Part shown: piece by piece, positions 55,731-63,435 of the stretch | How the letters are laid out: every line of letters begins with the position of its first letter | How positions within the stretch are numbered: the first letter of the stretch is position 1 | Origin: Sphaerimonospora sp050942215 | GTDB taxonomy: Bacteria; Actinomycetota; Actinomycetes; Streptosporangiales; Streptosporangiaceae | NCBI RefSeq assembly: GCF_050942215.1 | Contig: NZ_CP192056.1 | Location: forward strand, 5,456,001-5,520,000 | Reading direction: 5' to 3' | DNA: 64,000 nucleotides | Notes under the pieces: model-generated | Told to the model about the DNA's origin: nothing | The model's input: only the letters and a program-made list of their open reading frames with translations | Databases searched by the model: none | Position numbers and translations under genes: made by a program

Positions 55731-56978
55731 ATGATCGAGTGGATTCCCGACGCCAGGGAGCTGGCCGACCTGGAGTTGCTGCTCTCCGGCGCCTTCGCCC
55801 CACTGACCGGATTCCTCAGCGTCGAGGCGGCGCACGGCGTCGCCGAGCACGGCCGGCTGCCCGACGGCACCCCGTGGCCCGATCCGATCACGCTCGCCCT
55901 GCCCCGCGAGATCCGGCCCGACGAGGTCCGGCCCGGCGACCGGGTCACGCTCCGTGATCCCGAGGGCGCGGCGGTGGCCGTACTGACCGTCCGGGAGCTG
56001 GACGACGACGGGCACGGCGGGTGCCACGTGTCCGGTCAGGTGGAGGCGCTGGACGCGCCGGTGTACGGCCCGTTCGCGCGGCTGCGCCGTACCCCCGCCG
56101 AGGTGCGCAAGGAGCTGCCCGAGGGGGAGATCCTGGCGGTGACCATGCGCGGGCCGCTGGACGGCACGGCGCTCGAGGACGTGGCCGCCACCGCCGAGGA
56201 GCTGGACGCCGCGATCGTGCTGATGCCCCTGGTCTTCGGTGAGGGCGGCCCCGCCGTGGTGCGCGCAGCGCTCAAGGCGGCCGATCGGCTGCCCGGCTCG
56301 CAGGTGGTGGCCGTGCCGCTCGCGCCGCGCGCGGACGCCGAGATCGACCTGGAGGTGCGCGAGCACGTGGCGCGCAACTACGGGGCCACCGAGCACTACG
56401 CGGGACCCGCGCCGATCGCGATCCCCGGCCCCCCGCACCGCCGCGGGCTCGTGGTGTTCTTCACCGGCCTGTCCGGCTCGGGCAAGTCGACCATCGCCAG
56501 GGGGCTGCGCGACACGCTGCTGGAGCGCGGCGGGCGGACGATCACCTACCTGGACGGCGACGTCGTACGGCGGATGCTGTCGGCGGGGCTCACGTTCTCC
56601 CGCGAGGACCGCGACCGCAACATCCGGCGGATCGGCTTCGTGGCAGCCGAGGTCGCCCGGCACGGCGGCCTGGCCGTCTGCGCCCCGATCGCGCCGTACG
56701 CGGCGACCAGGCAGGAGGTCCGCGCCATGGTCGAGGAGGTCGGCGCCGACTTCCTGCTCGTCCATGTGGCCACCCCGCTGGAGGAGTGCGAGCGCCGCGA
56801 CCGGAAGGGCCTGTACGCCAAGGCGCGTGCCGGGCTGATCCCGGAGTTCACCGGCATCTCCGACCCCTACGAGGAGCCGGACGACGCCGACCTCGTGATC
56901 GACACCACCGGCATCAGCGTCGAGCGTGCCGTCGGCACCGTGCTCAACGCCCTCACCTCCGGCGGCTGGATCCGCTGA
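55731..56978 (+). CDS. cysC: Adenylyl-sulfate kinase fused to a degenerate ATP-sulfurylase domain
   Basis: The 415-residue protein has a C-terminal APS kinase (about 236-415). It has P-loop GLSGSGKST (246-254), YLDGDVVRRMLSAGL, FVAAEVARHGGLAVCAPIAPY and ERRDRKGLYAKARAG. All expected kinase motifs are intact, so it should make PAPS. The N-terminal half starts like ATP sulfurylase (GAFAPLTGFLSVEAAHGV), but the catalytic QxRNPxHxxH is replaced by VTMRGPLDGTAL (138-149). The sequence breaks off into a linker after ARNYGATEHY, before where GRDHAG should be. The sulfurylase part is therefore almost certainly inactive and may be structural or regulatory. ATG 55731 is the start. Confidence 0.9.
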   Translation: MIEWIPDARELADLELLLSGAFAPLTGFLSVEAAHGVAEHGRLPDGTPWPDPITLALPREIRPDEVRPGDRVTLRDPEGAAVAVLTVRELDDDGHGGCHVSGQVEALDAPVYGPFARLRRTPAEVRKELPEGEILAVTMRGPLDGTALEDVAATAEELDAAIVLMPLVFGEGGPAVVRAALKAADRLPGSQVVAVPLAPRADAEIDLEVREHVARNYGATEHYAGPAPIAIPGPPHRRGLVVFFTGLSGSGKSTIARGLRDTLLERGGRTITYLDGDVVRRMLSAGLTFSREDRDRNIRRIGFVAAEVARHGGLAVCAPIAPYAATRQEVRAMVEEVGADFLLVHVATPLEECERRDRKGLYAKARAGLIPEFTGISDPYEEPDDADLVIDTTGISVERAVGTVLNALTSGGWIR

Positions 56979-56993
56979 AGCCTCGCCTCCGGC

Positions 56994-58100
56994 TCAGGCG
57001 GGCGGGACGGAGGTGGCGGTGAACCGGGGGATGCGGGCGAGCCGGGAGAACGCCCTGCTCGCACCCGGCGTGGTGTCGAAGCGGGTGTCCCCCCCGGACG
57101 CCGGCGACGAGTCGACGTAGACCATGGCCTTGATCTGCGGGTAGTCGCCGATCTGCCGTTTGACGGAGGCGAAGAAGTCCCGTTTGTAGCGGGGTGCGCG
57201 GGGACGTTCGAAGACGCCCCACTCGGCGAGCATGATCGGCTTCGCCGGGAATCGCCGCTGCAGCCATTGGTAGAACCCAGGCCATTCCGGGTTGTCGCGC
57301 CGGGTCCGGTTCACCAGACCGGAGAAGTCGCTCACCCGGTCGTCCGCGTAGGGATCGAAGGCCACCCAGTCGACCACGTCGTCGCCCGGGTAGAGGCGGT
57401 CGAACCAGGGCTTGGACACCCAGTCGAGCGCTCCCCGGTAGGTCATCACGGTCACCGCGTTGCGTACGCCCCGGCCCCGTAGCCGGGTGACGACGTGGCG
57501 GTACATGGCGACGTAGTCGGTGGCCGAGTAGCCGGCGCCGCGCCGTACTTCGCTGTCCGGCTCATGCTGGATCGTCAGGAAGAACCGGCCGGGGAAGGTC
57601 CGGACGATGTGATCGGCCAGCCGGTCGATGCGCTCGTCGACCGCTCCCCTGGCGATCTGCGCCCAGGTGCGGTCCGGCGCCGGCGTCCAGTTGATCAGCA
57701 GCAGCCGGGGACCTTTGGCGATCTCGCGTTCCTGCGGCGTCGGGAACAGCACGGCACCGCGGTGACGGATGTGCACGATGTCGGCCCGGCGGCCCATCCG
57801 CCGCTCGGCCGCCTCGGTCGCCCGCAGCGATCCCCGGCCGGAGAAGGCGTCGGAGGCGATCCCCCACCATGCCCCGCAGGTCGGGATCAGCTTGTCCGTC
57901 ACCGCGCAGGCCTCCGGGGTCGCACGCCCGGCGGGCATCCCCGCGCCCGGTGACGCGCCCGCCCGCGTGCTCTTCGGCCGCGCGCCCGGCGCATCGCCCG
58001 GCGCCGGAGCGCCGTCCGACGTTCCGGACGCCACCGCGCACGCGGCGCACACCACGAGGCATCCCCCCGCCAGCAGTCCGGCCAAGCCCGCTCCCCGCAT
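56994..58100 (-). CDS. Secreted GH26-like glycoside hydrolase lipoprotein
   Basis: The 368-residue protein has a short signal with a Cys cluster (GCLVVCAAC) compatible with lipidation and a Pro/Ala-rich linker (about 25-65). The domain at about 65-360 has FFLTIQHEPDSEV, with a candidate acid/base Glu, DWVAFDPYAD, and PIMLAEWGVFERPR, with a candidate nucleophile Glu. This clan GH-A pattern is closest to GH26 (beta-mannanase type). The substrate is unknown. ATG at 58100 follows GGGGGA. It is divergent from the small gene pair starting at 58276. Confidence 0.82.
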   Translation of the reverse strand: MRGAGLAGLLAGGCLVVCAACAVASGTSDGAPAPGDAPGARPKSTRAGASPGAGMPAGRATPEACAVTDKLIPTCGAWWGIASDAFSGRGSLRATEAAERRMGRRADIVHIRHRGAVLFPTPQEREIAKGPRLLLINWTPAPDRTWAQIARGAVDERIDRLADHIVRTFPGRFFLTIQHEPDSEVRRGAGYSATDYVAMYRHVVTRLRGRGVRNAVTVMTYRGALDWVSKPWFDRLYPGDDVVDWVAFDPYADDRVSDFSGLVNRTRRDNPEWPGFYQWLQRRFPAKPIMLAEWGVFERPRAPRYKRDFFASVKRQIGDYPQIKAMVYVDSSPASGGDTRFDTTPGASRAFSRLARIPRFTATSVPPA

Positions 58101-58275
58101 CGCGTCCCCCTCTCCTCGCGAACTCCTGCGATCGGACAGAATTCACCATTGCCCAACCGGCGGCCTCTCGGCAGCGGTTTCCGTCATCTCACCGGCGGAA
58201 AGTTGGCGGAAAATTGTGAATAACCGGCGGGCAAAAGACCGGCTCGTCCTATAGTTCGGGACACGGAACCGAGGT

Positions 58276-58674
58276 ATGGAGATGTTCATGAGTCCGCCAC
58301 CGCACAGCCGGGAGTCCGCGGAGCGCGGCCGGCGGCGGCGTCAGCTCGTCGTCCGGCCGGTCGGCGGGGCTGCCGACGGCCTCGTGCCGCTCGCCTTCAC
58401 CCCGCCTGAGCAGGCGTTCGTGCTCCCGCTCCGGGCGCCGGCGACGGAGGCTCGGGAGCACGTCGATCCGTCGATGCCGCGGCAACACAAACCGCTCAAT
58501 CTCGACACAAAATCGCAGAGCGCGCAATTTCCCGCCATCAACGACATCGCCGTTGAAATTACGGAAAGTCGCGATTCAACGAAATCGCGACGACACGATG
58601 AAGCGCCGGCTGGAGATTTCCCGGCACTCGGTCCGGAAACGGCGTCATACGGAGGAGGTCTTTCGCATGCTTGA
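58276..58674 (+). CDS. Small uncharacterised protein coupled to the kinase-like gene
   Basis: This 132-residue frame starts at ATG 58276 with GGTATGGAG just upstream. Its stop overlaps the next ATG by eight bases, so coupling is plausible. The first ~72 codons have normal genomic third-position bias. The rest, from about 58495, is AT-richer and less coding-like. The sequence is basic with no recognisable domain (RRRRQLVVRPVGG; PEQAFVLPLRAP). It could be a real leader protein, a degenerate gene or a spurious frame. Confidence 0.4.
   Translation: MEMFMSPPPHSRESAERGRRRRQLVVRPVGGAADGLVPLAFTPPEQAFVLPLRAPATEAREHVDPSMPRQHKPLNLDTKSQSAQFPAINDIAVEITESRDSTKSRRHDEAPAGDFPALGPETASYGGGLSHA
58569..58590. 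promoter_or_regulatory. Perfect 8-bp inverted repeat upstream of the kinase-like gene
   Basis: TCGCGATT (58569-58576) and AATCGCGA (58583-58590) flank a 6-nt centre, CAACGA. The site lies 77 bases before the kinase-like gene's start, in a local AT-rich stretch. It may be an operator or a small hairpin. Confidence 0.45.
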
Positions 58675-59551
58675 TCGCGCGGCCGGCGGGAAACGGGCCA
58701 CGACACGTGCGGAGAGCATGGGGAGCGAGGCCGCCCGGCACCCCCTCCCGCCCGACCACGCCGCGCCTCGCCGGGAGCGTGACGCGCTCGGCCGCGGCCC
58801 GTCGCCGGCCGAGAGCCCGGACGCGATCGCAGCCCATCTGAGCGAGGTGCTCGACCGGCCGATCCGGGTCGTCGTACGGCCGCCGGCCCGCCGGGCTCAC
58901 CACGGACCGGTCCTGGAGGCGTACGACTCGGCCGGCCGGGCCGGCATCGTCAAGATCGGCGAAACGGAGCCGGCCCGTGCGGCCGTCAGGCACGAGAGCG
59001 TGGTCCTGCGAACACTCGCGGATCGGCCACTCAAGATCGTGGTGCCCCCGGCCGTGCTGCACCACGGGGTATGGCGGGACGCCGAGGTGCTGCTGCTGTC
59101 CGCCCCACCGGCCAGGCCCCGCCGGTTCATGGGATCTCGTCCGTCCGCCGGCCTGCTCGAAGCGGCCGTAGCGGAGATCGCCGCGCTCGGCGCCGACGGC
59201 GGCCACGCCTGGCACGGGGATTTCACGCCGTGGAACGTGACGGTCTCGGCCGACGGGCGGCTGCTGGTGCGGAACTGGGAACGGTTCTGCACCGGCGTTC
59301 CGTACGGCTTCGACGCCCTGCACCACTACTTCCATCGCTGCCTGCGCCGGATGCGGCCGGGCCAGGCCGCCGCCGCCTGCCTCGCCCGGGCCGGCCGTCT
59401 GCTCGGGACGTCGACGGCGGACGCGCGCCGGACCGCCGCCCACTATCTGATCACCATCGCCGACCGGCACCTACGGGACGGCCACGAACCGTTCGGACCC
59501 CCGAGCGAGTGGCTCAACCCCGTGGTCGATCACCTGGAGTGCCTGCTTTGA
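58667..59551 (+). CDS. Phosphotransferase-like (APH/choline-kinase fold) protein
   Basis: The 294-residue protein has a strong ribosome-binding site (GGAGGAGG, 58651-58658). The C-terminal lobe has AWHGDFTPWNVTVS, the Brenner motif of aminoglycoside/choline kinase-like enzymes, followed by the second metal-binding region. There the expected Asp-Trp reads VRNWERF, so the metal ligand is Asn instead of Asp. The N-lobe (about 50-130) has a plausible Lys in AGIVKIGETEP. The change could mean reduced catalysis or a pseudokinase role. The substrate is unknown. Confidence 0.72.
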   Translation: MLDRAAGGKRATTRAESMGSEAARHPLPPDHAAPRRERDALGRGPSPAESPDAIAAHLSEVLDRPIRVVVRPPARRAHHGPVLEAYDSAGRAGIVKIGETEPARAAVRHESVVLRTLADRPLKIVVPPAVLHHGVWRDAEVLLLSAPPARPRRFMGSRPSAGLLEAAVAEIAALGADGGHAWHGDFTPWNVTVSADGRLLVRNWERFCTGVPYGFDALHHYFHRCLRRMRPGQAAAACLARAGRLLGTSTADARRTAAHYLITIADRHLRDGHEPFGPPSEWLNPVVDHLECLL

Positions 59552-59593
59552 GGGCTTGACGCCCGGGCAGGTCACGGATCGATATCGATGCAC

Positions 59594-59609
59594 TGTGATC
59601 TGAATCACA
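59594..59609 (+). promoter_or_regulatory. CRP-like operator upstream of ectABCD
   Basis: TGTGATCTGAATCACA fits TGTGA-N6-TCACA, the CRP/FNR-family consensus also known for mycobacterial CRP. It has perfect 6-bp arms. It lies about 340 bases before the ectA start and 177 bases before the first block of the conserved leader. The ehu upstream region has an equivalent box at the same relative place. Confidence 0.65.
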
Positions 59610-59770
59610 CAATCTCTCGGTAAACCATCGCCCTGCGGACGCCATCGGCGTCCCGGCCGGCGACGGTCAGACGGGACGGCGACGGCCCTCCGATGTCCGC
59701 GATTTCGCCTGCCCAGACACGGATTACACATTTTCGCCGGCGCCGAGCGCGATCACCCAAGATCCCGAAA

Positions 59771-59932
59771 GGTCAAAAAGAATCTTGTCCTACCCCGGGC
59801 AAGTGAGCCTAAACATCGGCCCGCGCTTCATGACCTCGGGGCCTTGCGGTCAGTTCGCTAAGTTCGTATCCCATGTCGGGCGAACGCGTCCCGAAACGGA
59901 CGCATATTGCGAGAGACCAGAAAAACACTTAC
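59771..59932 (+). promoter_or_regulatory. ectA upstream leader, paralogous to the ehu leader
   Basis: This non-coding stretch shares five blocks in order with 63436-63603: GGTCAAA, CCTACCCCGGG, AAACATC, GTTCGCTAAGTTCG and CAGAAAA. Spacing is nearly identical. GTTCG is repeated directly with a 9-bp period (59853, 59862). CCCCGGG (59793) can pair with CTCGGGG (59835). The small frame intact in the ehu copy is interrupted here by TAA and TGA. The rest of the 59552-59932 gap shows no gene. Confidence 0.6.
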
Positions 59933-60409
59933 ATGGAGGAGCCCACGATCGACGACGGGCCGCGGCTGTGGCGCATCGCTCGTGACTCCAAAACACTGGA
60001 CGTGAATTCTCCCTACAGTTATCTGTTGTGGTGCCGCGATTTCTCCGACACCTCGGTGATCGCACGGGCAGGCGACGAGGCCTGCGGTTTCGTGACGGGC
60101 TTCACCCGCCCGAAGGCGGCGGACACGTTCTTCGTCTGGCAGGTCGCGGTCGATCACTCCTGGCGGGGCCGGGGGCTGGGCCGGCGGATGCTCGACTGGC
60201 TCGCCGAGCGGATGGTCGCCCGTGGGCACCGGTTCCTCGAGGCGACGGTGACTCCAGGCAACACGGCGTCCACCCGCCTTTTCGAGTCGTTCGCCCGGGA
60301 CTGGGGGAGCTCACTGGAGCGACGCGAGGTCTTCGGACGCGGGCACTTCCCCGCCTCGCATGAGCCCGAGGTGCTCTTCCGCATCGGCGCACTGGAACCC
60401 CGGAGTTAG
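59933..60409 (+). CDS. ectA: L-2,4-diaminobutyrate acetyltransferase
   Basis: The 158-residue GNAT enzyme makes N-gamma-acetyl-diaminobutyrate, the second step of ectoine synthesis. It has the family block DGPRLWRIARDSKTLDVNSP and YSYLLWCRDFSDTS, the acetyl-CoA loop SWRGRGLGRRMLDWLA and EATVTPGNTASTRLFES. ATG at 59933 gives a family-like N-terminus but has no Shine-Dalgarno sequence upstream; a perfect GGAGGAG lies just inside it (59935-59941), before ACG and ATC codons. ATG at 59873 would add 20 residues. The start is therefore uncertain. First gene of ectABCD. Confidence 0.95.
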   Translation: MEEPTIDDGPRLWRIARDSKTLDVNSPYSYLLWCRDFSDTSVIARAGDEACGFVTGFTRPKAADTFFVWQVAVDHSWRGRGLGRRMLDWLAERMVARGHRFLEATVTPGNTASTRLFESFARDWGSSLERREVFGRGHFPASHEPEVLFRIGALEPRS

Positions 60410-60470
60410 CAGAGGACGGCCTCCGCCGGCCGTTCGGCACTCGCGATCACGACGAAGGACACGGTGAACA

Positions 60471-61730
60471 ATGGAAATCTTCGAACGACTCGAATCAGAG
60501 GTAAGAGGCTACTGCCGGAGCTGGCCCACGGTGTTCCGCACGGCGCTGGGCAGCCGTGTGTACGACGAGAACGGACGGAGTTATCTCGATTTCTTCGCGG
60601 GTGCCGGAGCACTCAACTACGGCCATAATCACCCGCAGCTCAAATTGAGTCTCCTGAACTATCTCGCCGGCGACAACATCGTGCACAGCCTCGACAAGCA
60701 CACGGTGGCGAAACGCCATTTCCTGGAGAAATTCCAGGAGGTCGTCCTCTCGCCCAGGAGGCTCGACTACAAGATCCAGTTCCCCGGCCCCACCGGCACC
60801 AACGCGGTCGAGGCCGCGCTGAAACTCGCCCGCAAGGTCACCGGCCGCCAGACGATCGTCAACTTCACCAACGCCTTCCACGGCATGACCCTCGGCTCCC
60901 TCGCGGTCACCGGCAACTCGATGAAGCGCAACGGGGCGGGTGTCCCGCTGAACCACACCGTCACGATGCCCTACGACAACTACCTCGACGGCCGGACCCC
61001 CGACTTCCTGCTCTTCGAGCGGTTGCTGGAGGACAGCGGCAGCGGCATCGACAAACCCGCCGCGGTGATCGTGGAAACCGTACAGGGGGAGGGCGGCCTC
61101 AACCCCGCGAGCGCCGAGTGGCTGCGCGGCCTGGCCGATCTGTGCGGGAGGCACGACATCCTCCTCATCGTCGACGACGTACAGATGGGCTGCGGAAGGA
61201 CCGGGCCGTTCTTCAGCTTCGAACCGGCCGGGATAACCCCCGACATCGTCTGCCTGTCGAAGTCCCTCAGCGGGTACGGACTTCCGCTCGCCCTCACGCT
61301 CATCCGCTCCGACCTGGACGTCTGGGAGCCGGGTGAGCACAACGGGACGTTCCGCGGCTTCAATCCGGCGTTCGTCACAGCGACCGCTGCCCTGGATTTC
61401 TGGACCGACGAGAGGCTGGCGAAGGAGACCCTCGAGAAGGGGCTGCAGGTCAGGCAGGCCCTGAATCTCATCACGGCCGAGCACTCCGACGTCATCACCG
61501 GTGTGCGCGGGCGGGGCCTGGCCTGGGGGCTCGTCTTCGACCGGCCCGGCCTCGCACCCGAGGTGTGCGCCGCGGCGTTCGAGCGCGGTCTGCTGATGGA
61601 GACCTCCGGGCCGGAGGACGAGGTGGCCAAGCTGCTTCCGCCGCTCACCACCTCCGACGAGGAACTCGCGGAGGGGCTCGAACTGATCGCCGATTCCGTC
61701 CGCGCCGTCTGCGCGAAGCAACCCGCCTGA
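60471..61730 (+). CDS. ectB: Diaminobutyrate-2-oxoglutarate transaminase
   Basis: The 419-residue class III PLP aminotransferase converts aspartate semialdehyde to 2,4-diaminobutyrate, using glutamate. The PLP lysine is Lys264 in CLSKSLSGYG; LLIVDDVQMGCGRTGPFFSF has the Asp that contacts the pyridine nitrogen. GPTGTNAVEAALKLARK and FHGMTLGSLAVTGN are family motifs. ATG at 60471 follows AAGGA. It lies 61 bp after ectA in the operon. Length and motifs fit EctB well. Confidence 0.97.
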   Translation: MEIFERLESEVRGYCRSWPTVFRTALGSRVYDENGRSYLDFFAGAGALNYGHNHPQLKLSLLNYLAGDNIVHSLDKHTVAKRHFLEKFQEVVLSPRRLDYKIQFPGPTGTNAVEAALKLARKVTGRQTIVNFTNAFHGMTLGSLAVTGNSMKRNGAGVPLNHTVTMPYDNYLDGRTPDFLLFERLLEDSGSGIDKPAAVIVETVQGEGGLNPASAEWLRGLADLCGRHDILLIVDDVQMGCGRTGPFFSFEPAGITPDIVCLSKSLSGYGLPLALTLIRSDLDVWEPGEHNGTFRGFNPAFVTATAALDFWTDERLAKETLEKGLQVRQALNLITAEHSDVITGVRGRGLAWGLVFDRPGLAPEVCAAAFERGLLMETSGPEDEVAKLLPPLTTSDEELAEGLELIADSVRAVCAKQPA

Positions 61731-61798
61731 CCCGCCGCGGTCCCCATGACTCCGCGGCCCGTGACCACAGCGCCCAACCCTCTGGAAAGGAGTTTCCC

Positions 61799-62194
61799 GT
61801 GATCGTTCGCTCGCTGGACGACATCATCGGCACCGAACGCGACGTCAAGGCGCCGACCTGGTGCAGCCGGCGTCTCGTGCTCGCCAAAGAGCGGGTCGGT
61901 TTCTCGCTGCACGACACGATCCTCTACGCGGGGACCGAGACCACGATGTGGTACGCGAACCACATCGAGGCCGTGTACTGCATCGCCGGAACCGGCGAAC
62001 TCGTCGACCACGAGACCGGCGAGACCCACAAGATCGGCCCCGGAACCATGTACCTCCTCGACGGGCACGAGCGTCACACCCTCAGAGCGCACACCGACCT
62101 GCGCACGGTGTGCGTGTTCAACCCGCCCTGCACCGGACGGGAAGTGCACGACGAGAACGGGGTCTATCCCCTGATCACCGAGGCCGGCTCCTGA
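61799..62194 (+). CDS. ectC: L-ectoine synthase
   Basis: The 131-residue cupin closes N-gamma-acetyl-diaminobutyrate to ectoine. It begins MIVRSLDDIIGTERDVKAPT and has TTMWYANHIEAVYCIAGTGE (metal-binding region with Glu and Tyr) and the second cupin motif GTMYLLDGHERHTLRAHTDL. GTG at 61799 has AAAGGAG upstream, so the longer open frame to 61565 is rejected. It is third in the operon, 68 bp after ectB. Confidence 0.97.
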   Translation: MIVRSLDDIIGTERDVKAPTWCSRRLVLAKERVGFSLHDTILYAGTETTMWYANHIEAVYCIAGTGELVDHETGETHKIGPGTMYLLDGHERHTLRAHTDLRTVCVFNPPCTGREVHDENGVYPLITEAGS

Positions 62195-62231
62195 AGCGAC
62201 GGAATACGGGAATTTCGGAGGAAAGATCGGC

Positions 62232-63113
62232 ATGTCCATGGACATCTATCCGACGCGTAAGACGACAGAACCGACCCTCATCTTCCGGCAGGACCCGGTG
62301 GTGTACGGCGGGCCGGAGGACGGCCCCATCGACGAGCGGACGCTGAAGGGCTTCGCCGAGAGGGGCTTCCTCACCGTCGAGCAGTTGATCGAGCCGGTGG
62401 AGGTCGAGCGATACCGCGCCGAGCTGCACCGCCTCGTCACGGACGAGGGGCTCAAGGACGATGAGCGCGTCATCACGGAACGGCACTCGCGGGAGGTCCG
62501 TTCGATCTTCGAGGTGCACCGCATCAGCGAAGTGTTCGCCGAGCTGGCGGCCGATCCGCGCATCGTCGGCCGGGCCAGGCAGATCCTCGATTCGGACGTC
62601 TACATCCATCAGAGCCGGGTCAACTACAAGCCGGGGTTCCAGGGCAAGGACTTCTACTGGCACTCCGACTTCGAGACCTGGCACGCGGAGGACGGGATGC
62701 CCCGCATGCGCGCGGTGAGCATCTCGATCGCGCTCACGGAGAACTTCGTGCACAACGGCGGATTGATGATCATGCCGGGCTCGCACCGGACCTTCGTCTG
62801 CTGCCTGGGTGAGACGCCTTCCGACCACTACAAGGAGTCGCTGAAGGGCCAGGAGATCGGGACTCCGGACCCCGACAGCCTCAGGCTGCTGGCCGAGAAG
62901 CACGGGATCGAACTGTTCACCGGACCGGCCGGCTCTGCGACGATGTTCGACTGCAACTGCATGCACGGCTCGAACGGCAACATCACCCCGTTCCCGCGCT
63001 CGAACGTGTTCTTCGTCTACAACAGCGTGGACAACGCCTGCGTCGAGCCGTTCGCCGCGCAGTCGCGACGCCCGTCCTTCATCGCCGCCCGTGACTTCAC
63101 CCCGGTCGGCTGA
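62232..63113 (+). CDS. ectD: Ectoine 5-hydroxylase
   Basis: The 293-residue Fe(II)/2-oxoglutarate dioxygenase makes 5-hydroxyectoine. The iron ligands are His144 and Asp146 in FYWHSDFETWH and His245 in CNCMHGSNGN. VYIHQSRVNYKPGFQGKDF is the EctD signature. The enzyme is full length with all catalytic residues, so the strain should make both ectoine and hydroxyectoine. ATG at 62232 follows GGAGGAAAG. It is the last gene of the operon and ends at a strong hairpin. Confidence 0.97.
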   Translation: MSMDIYPTRKTTEPTLIFRQDPVVYGGPEDGPIDERTLKGFAERGFLTVEQLIEPVEVERYRAELHRLVTDEGLKDDERVITERHSREVRSIFEVHRISEVFAELAADPRIVGRARQILDSDVYIHQSRVNYKPGFQGKDFYWHSDFETWHAEDGMPRMRAVSISIALTENFVHNGGLMIMPGSHRTFVCCLGETPSDHYKESLKGQEIGTPDPDSLRLLAEKHGIELFTGPAGSATMFDCNCMHGSNGNITPFPRSNVFFVYNSVDNACVEPFAAQSRRPSFIAARDFTPVG

Positions 63114-63141
63114 CCGGGTCGATCCAGGTCAGCGGAGCGGA

Positions 63142-63179
63142 GGCCGTACCATCCGGGTCCGGAACCGGATGGTACGGCC
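63142..63179 (+). terminator. Terminator of the ectABCD operon
   Basis: GGCCGTACCATCCGG (63142-63156) and CCGGATGGTACGGCC (63165-63179) form a perfect 15-bp stem with an 8-nt loop, 29 bases after the ectD stop. There is no T run after it. Confidence 0.9.
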
Positions 63180-63259
63180 CTCCCCCGGCAGGTCCACGCG
63201 AACGGACCGCGCTCCCGAGTGCGTCGCTTTACCCAGGTCACAGGTTGACATCAATATGA

Positions 63260-63275
63260 TGTGACCTCCCTCACA
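63260..63275 (+). promoter_or_regulatory. CRP-like operator upstream of the ehu genes
   Basis: TGTGACCTCCCTCACA fits TGTGA-N6-TCACA exactly. It overlaps the palindrome ACATCAATATGATGT (63248-63262) and is followed by AT-rich AAAATTTATCTTTT, a likely promoter region. It lies 176 bases before the first leader block, against 177 in the ect copy. The gap 63114-63468 holds no gene. Confidence 0.65.
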
Positions 63276-63435
63276 AAAATTTATCTTTTCCGTGCTCTCC
63301 GCCCGGGAGATCACGGACGCGCACCGGATGTGCACCACGGCAGACCGGCCGCCCACCCGTCGGCGAAACCCCCTGGTCCGTCCCGGATACCGGCGCTTCA
63401 CACGGGTGCCGCCAGATCGGGCCGCTCGGCGGACC

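Noticed and set aside
59785..59985. A 66-codon frame upstream of and overlapping ectA
   Set aside because: It lacks a ribosome-binding site, is not the frame used by the ehu small gene, and overlaps ectA out of frame.
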